NCBI GenBank assembly: GCA_012295275.1
Contig: CM022678.1
Coordinates: 16,526,147-16,536,146 of the forward strand
Direction: 5' to 3'
Source: Chrysomallon squamiferum
Taxonomy: Eukaryota > Mollusca > Gastropoda > Neomphalida > Peltospiridae
Length of the DNA: 10,000 nt
How positions within the stretch are numbered: the stretch's first letter is position 1; every line of letters begins with the position of its first letter. The notes below the pieces were generated by a model that saw only the letters and a program-made list of their open reading frames with translations, was not told where the DNA came from and made no database searches. The translations under genes and the position numbers were made by a program. This document shows positions 6,526 through 10,000 of this stretch, one piece after another.

Positions 6526-7054
6526 TTCTGTTATTAGTTTTCCAAGCAATACGTAGGCTGCAAGGTAATTATTCGCATGCTGCTATTCCATGTCTAATAA
6601 ATCAGCTCTCAAGGACGACTGGTTCTCTATTATGACAGTTATTTTGGAACCTGTTGCAGACGACAAAATATCAGCCGAGGCCTGGGGGGCGGAGAGCGAG
6701 AACGCGGAAGCCGTTCAGGGAGAAATAAATTATCACGCTACTGCTTCTGTCGAAATATTTCATACAGCTATGCGATAAATACTCCCTGAGAACGATATAA
6801 ATAATAGCATTATTTATAACCATAGAAATAGACGCGTGGGTGATAATTAATAGTTCAAAGGTCAATACGACCTAAAACGGAGATTACCGATCAAGACTAC
6901 GAAGGCCAAATGATCACGAAGACAGATAATTGCGTTCAAAATCAAATTTTTTAACTTCTTTCAGGCACGAATCCAGAATTTTGTTACAGAGGAAAACTTT
7001 AGCGTTTGAAGATCCATAATATAAGAAAGAGATAACTGTCTTAGTGAATTTTTA
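6526..7054. other. Mixed-complexity stretch with a GC-rich patch
   Basis: The segment 6676-6720 is about 73% G+C by my count (33 of 45 bases), against a window that is strongly AT-rich. A forward frame at 6590-6778 (62 residues) and a reverse frame at 6671-6865 both cross it, but neither resembles a known protein. A reverse CGTCTGC lies at 6656-6662, just before the patch. The patch could be an exon fragment, a regulatory element or a piece of a mobile element. I cannot choose between these. Confidence 0.45.

Positions 7055-7091
<37 letters not shown>
7055..7091. repeat. (AAT)n microsatellite, about 12 units
   Basis: This is a perfect AAT triplet array, one of three separate perfect or near-perfect AAT arrays on the plus strand (also near 8580 and 9772). 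Confidence 0.96.
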
Positions 7092-7221
7092 TCACTTATA
7101 AAACATTTTAATTCCTTCTGGTATTTTACTTTCAGAATTAAAACATTTACATTTGTTGTGTTATTTTTCCATGCGTTTGAATAAAATGAACTGATAAAAA
7201 TAAATAACAAAAAATAAAAAT
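7092..7221. other. Unannotated AT-rich sequence
   Basis: This is AT-rich sequence becoming AAAT-rich near 7195-7221. No gene is seen. Confidence 0.6.
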
Positions 7222-7331
7222 AAAAAAAAGAAAGAAAGAAAAGAAAGAAGAGAAGAAGGAAGAGAGAGGAAGAAGAAAAGAAGAAAAAGAAAGAACGAAA
7301 AACGAAATAGAAAGAGAAAGAAAAAAGTAAC
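7222..7331. repeat. Homopurine GAAA/GAA tract
   Basis: Positions 7222-7295 are 74 consecutive purines made of irregular GAAA, GAA and GA units. The tract continues with a few interruptions to about 7327. The end, 7286-7310, reads (AAAG)2, AACG, AAAA, ACGAAATAG and resembles the dispersed element. The minus-strand frames are Phe/Ser/Leu strings. Confidence 0.9.
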
Positions 7332-7489
7332 TCGAATAAAAAAAAAACACATAAACAAATGTCTTATTAGCTAAGACAGCAATAAACATTATGATTATAA
7401 CGATAATGATCTTGATGATAATAAAATAATACTGAAAGTACGTGCAATAACCGTATAATGTTTTATTTGTATCGAGAGTAGAAATTAAT
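7332..7489. other. Unannotated AT-rich sequence
   Basis: A short GATAAT-type stutter lies near 7393-7425 and an ACCGTAT heptamer at 7450-7456. No gene is seen. Confidence 0.55.
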
Positions 7490-8310
7490 TTTATTTCATA
7501 TTTTTTCTTTCATTCTTCTGTTTTACATTTCTTTTATTACTATTTTATTTTTCAGATTTCTCGTTTTACCTGTTATTTTTCATTTCCTTCTTCTTTAATT
7601 CTTTCTTCTTTCATTCGTTTTGATGTTTCTGTTTTCTTTAATCTTTACTCACTTACTTGAAGATGATAAACATTTCCTGTTTACCGAACTATCGGTTACC
7701 GTATTATTGTAATGAAACTCATTTCATCTACGCCATCATAGGTATTTAGTTTATAAATGAATCAGAAGCATTTTTCTGTGGTTACTGGAACATCAAAGAC
7801 AATTTCCCCTAGCATATCGCTGTGATTTTTTTTGTTTTTTTGTTGGAATTAAATCTTTCAGATTTCTCGTTTTGTTTGTTTATTTTCATTCTTTCTTTTT
7901 CCCTTTGCTTTCGTTCTTTCTTTCTTTTTTTCTTCCATTTATTTTTCTTATAGTTCGTTCTTTCCTTTTCATTCCTAAATTCTTCTTTCGCTTCATTTCT
8001 ATGCTTTTTAATTCAGTTATTCTTTCTTTCATTCTCTTTATAATTTCTTTCTTATTTATTTCTTCATTTTTTCTTCTTTTTTTTTCTTTCTGCCCTTTAG
8101 TTTAGAAATATTTTTAAAAATTTTATATCTTTCGTTATTTCTTTCTTTCTTTTATTATTCCTTAATTCTTCTATCGCTTCATTAATTCTTTTTTCATTAC
8201 TTCTTTCAATTATTTTTTTCTTTCATTCTCTTATTTCTTTCCCCCCTTTTTTTTTCAGTTTCATATTTAGTTGATAGAATATCGATTACCGTATTGTAGT
8301 AATAAAATGC
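7490..8310. repeat. Pyrimidine-rich block built of nested duplications
   Basis: TTTCAGATTTCTCGTTTT occurs exactly at 7550-7567 and 7856-7873. Further on, 7691-7717 and 8281-8307 match at 23 of 27 positions around TTACCGTATT. The block therefore appears to be two diverged copies, about 168 and 452 bp, the second enlarged. Within the second, about 80 bp at 7972-8051 recurs at 8158-8241 (offset 186), sharing AATTCTTC, CGCTTCATT, TTTCTTTCATTCTCTT and ATTTCTTTC in order. Forward frames are Phe/Ser strings. Confidence 0.75.
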
Positions 8311-8576
8311 TTGATGATCAAGGTAATAAAAAGATTCTGATTGCTTTATACGGAAACCAAATATCGTTATTACACTGTCAAAAGACGTAACACGCTGCTT
8401 ATCCTTAACCCACGCGTGAACTGTAATTTTATTATTTTTTATTTTTATTATTACTACCACTGCAACCTCTCCGTTTTCTGCGACATCATCATAATACGGC
8501 GACACGTAACATCGGTGTAGGCGAAAATTCATAACCGTATTTCATCGACACTGATGTTTAACATTTCATATCCTTG

Positions 8577-8579
<3 letters not shown>
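8311..8579. other. Unannotated sequence with a weak open frame
   Basis: A minus-strand frame of 108 residues (8206-8532) covers this part. Its first 85 or so residues are of mixed composition and its C-terminal end is a Lys/Glu/Arg string made by the adjacent pyrimidine tract. No domain, signal peptide or family is recognised, and part of it overlaps the duplicated segment at 8281-8307. I do not call it a gene. Another ACCGTAT occurs at 8534-8540. Confidence 0.5.
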
Positions 8580-8609
<30 letters not shown>

Positions 8610-8659
8610 TAATAATAATGATAATAATAATAATAATAATAATAGTAATAATAATAATG
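8580..8659. repeat. (AAT)n microsatellite with GAT/GTA variants
   Basis: About 26 triplets of AAT type, interrupted by two GAT and one AGT variants, ending at AATAATGAAC. Confidence 0.95.
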
Positions 8660-9284
8660 AACTATATCCACGTTAAAGATGTAATTAAATTATATAATTA
8701 TCGTATTAATCAGATTTACCCAGTAAACACTGGTTAAAAAAATTAAAAAAATAAAAATATATTATATTAGATGACAATGGAGTATTATTACATGTTTCGA
8801 AAATTCAGAAGTTCTACATCGCTGCTTTTCAACCTTTTTCATAGCCACTTAATATGATCGATGACCACCTTTAAAAATGTTTGGTTCAATAATATCTGGA
8901 GTTACCATATTTTCATCAACCAAAGCCAGTACAAAACGAATCTGTATTCACTCTGACAGGTCCAAAACTTATCTACACATTTTTATTTCTTCCTCCTTCC
9001 AAGTCAAGCTGAAAAAACACTAAAACATACCCTCGCTCAAGAACGATCTGGCGACCCTTTGCTTCAAAACCTATGTTCTAGATGGTCGATGATAGCAAAA
9101 GGGAAACCAGCTTCTGCTACTCAACAAGTTACTTCTTTACGATTATCAACAAGGAACTTTTTATATACACAAGATACGTACCATAGCTTTTAATAATTAT
9201 GACAAACAGATCTGGTTAGGTCCAGAAATAGCTCAAAGAGTCACTCAGAGGAAACTTCTGTATTAAAACTGATGTGAAATACAG
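8660..9284. other. Longest non-repetitive stretch in the window
   Basis: This part has little simple repeat and no recognised gene; open frames are short in all six readings. TTTTCAACCTTTTT at about 8826-8839 followed by GACCACC near 8868, and GCGACCCTTTG near 9051, recall the ends of hAT-type non-autonomous elements. I found no matching inverted terminal repeat or target duplication, so this is only a hint. Confidence 0.45.
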
Positions 9285-9413
9285 AAAAAAAAAAAAAAAA
9301 TGTAAAAAGAAAGAAAAAAAGATACTAACAGTAATTGGGACCAGACAAATCTATGCTTCGTGCACTTTGCAGTCTAAAGGTCAAGGCGAAACAGAAAGAA
9401 AAAAAAAAAAAAA
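9285..9413. repeat. Two poly-A runs, each preceded by ACAG
   Basis: A16 at 9285-9300 and A15 at 9399-9413 are each preceded by ACAG (directly for the first, with AAAG between for the second). A GAAA-type stretch follows the first run. The runs look like retroposon-type tails or slippage products. No element body is identified upstream. Confidence 0.7.
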
Positions 9414-9771
9414 TCTGATTGGTCCACGTCACTAAATTACGACTTTAACACAAATGAGGTTGTCATCTGACAAAACAAAAACTATAATTTCGTTGGTTGC
9501 TAAGATAAACTTATCTATTCTCGTAGAAGAATATTAATTATACTATCGAGTAATTGCGTTAAAGACAGCAGACAAGATTTCATGTTCCGGTGGCGCTATG
9601 TAAAAACTGATACAGTCCTCAACGTCACATATGTCACTTTTACCGAAACCGTGGCAAAGGCTAAGTAAAATAAATTTTGAGCAAATCACATTTTCTATAT
9701 CATAATGATTTTCCATCAGCCGCTTCTGCTGGTATAACTGATACATGATTCCACATATAATTACATTATAA
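9414..9771. other. Unannotated mixed-complexity sequence
   Basis: A 67-residue minus-strand frame (9543-9746) has normal amino acid variety but matches no family I know and has no context to support it. No RNA gene is seen. Confidence 0.55.

Positions 9772-9812
<41 letters not shown>
9772..9812. repeat. (AAT)n microsatellite, about 13 units
   Basis: A perfect AAT triplet array between AAA and AAATTTAAAT. Confidence 0.96.
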
Positions 9813-9814
<2 letters not shown>

Positions 9815-9938
9815 TTAAATAAATGAAAATTTACAAAAATAAAGTGGACCTTTCAGGCCGCCACATGATTTATTTTTGTCATTCTCAAAGTTGTTGGTTA
9901 TTAAATTGTCTGATTTAAACGTGCTGTGAATCTTAAAG

Positions 9939-9942
<4 letters not shown>
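9813..9942. other. Unannotated AT-rich sequence
   Basis: Short unique sequence between two microsatellites, with no visible feature. Confidence 0.6.

Positions 9943-10000
<58 letters not shown>
9943..10000. repeat. (TC)n microsatellite, truncated by the window edge
   Basis: At least 29 TC units run to the last base, so the true length is unknown. The orientation matches the arrays at 1710 and 6356. Confidence 0.97.

Noticed and set aside
8247-8258. Splice-acceptor-like tract T9-CAG, with similar TTTCAG at 7550 and 7856
   Set aside because: Polypyrimidine plus AG is inevitable in this pyrimidine-rich block, and no exon-like frame follows.
9543-9746. 67-residue minus-strand frame
   Set aside because: It is short and unmatched, with no supporting signals; kept only as a remark on the region.
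1-10000. CRISPR-like or bacterial mobile system
   Set aside because: No repeats with uniform unique spacers, no Cas, transposase or integrase frames. The repeats are eukaryote-type microsatellites.

Overview
This window looks like gene-free, AT-rich nuclear DNA from an animal. The signs are long uninterrupted dinucleotide arrays, many tetra- and trinucleotide arrays, homopolymer runs of 15-37 bases, no operon-like packing, and no open frame resembling a known protein. Such a dense mix of (GA)n, (TA)n, (TG)n, (TCTA)n, (AAT)n and (TTTA)n is common in metazoan intergenic or intronic DNA. A mollusc, in particular a cephalopod, would fit, but no sequence here proves that. I found no rRNA, tRNA, CRISPR array, intact transposase or reverse transcriptase, and I annotate no CDS. 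The longer open frames are mostly read-throughs of microsatellites (Ser-Leu, Phe or Ile runs).

Layout. 1-307 is plain AT-rich sequence. 308-583 is two (GA)n arrays around a CA-rich 19-bp tandem repeat. 584-934 is plain. 935-1090 is a CpG-bearing patch with four CGTCTGC motifs. 1170-1261 is a T37 run followed by a 42-bp dispersed element. 1262-1700 is plain. 1710-2095 is a (TC)n array, a degenerate TCTG/TCTA tail, a second copy of the 42-bp element and more pyrimidine repeats. 2281-2440 is T-rich. 2441-2947 holds tandem E-box-like sites and a (TTTA)n array. 2948-3049 is (AT)n plus a 19-bp tandem pair. 3050-3827 holds a perfect CRE palindrome. 3828-4100 is the most gene-regulatory-looking stretch: CpG-rich, with tandem AAATGGCGCGAA units. 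4571-4890 is a pyrimidine block containing a tandem duplication of about 125 bp. 5545-5690 is a triplet array and 5755-5850 a decanucleotide array. 6279-6525 has CATC, TC and TG arrays. 6673-6720 is an isolated GC-rich patch. 7055-7331 has AAT and homopurine arrays. 7490-8310 is a nested duplicated pyrimidine block. 8580-8659 and 9772-9812 are AAT arrays. 9943-10000 is a (TC)n array that runs off the window.

Two things tie separate parts together. A compound tetranucleotide element with shared non-repetitive flanks recurs at 1220, 1864, 4619, 4743 and probably 7286, in both orientations. A CpG-containing heptamer, CGTCTGC, occurs nine times in a window where base composition predicts well under one. 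No defined biological system could be identified. Everything functional said here is inference from motifs.
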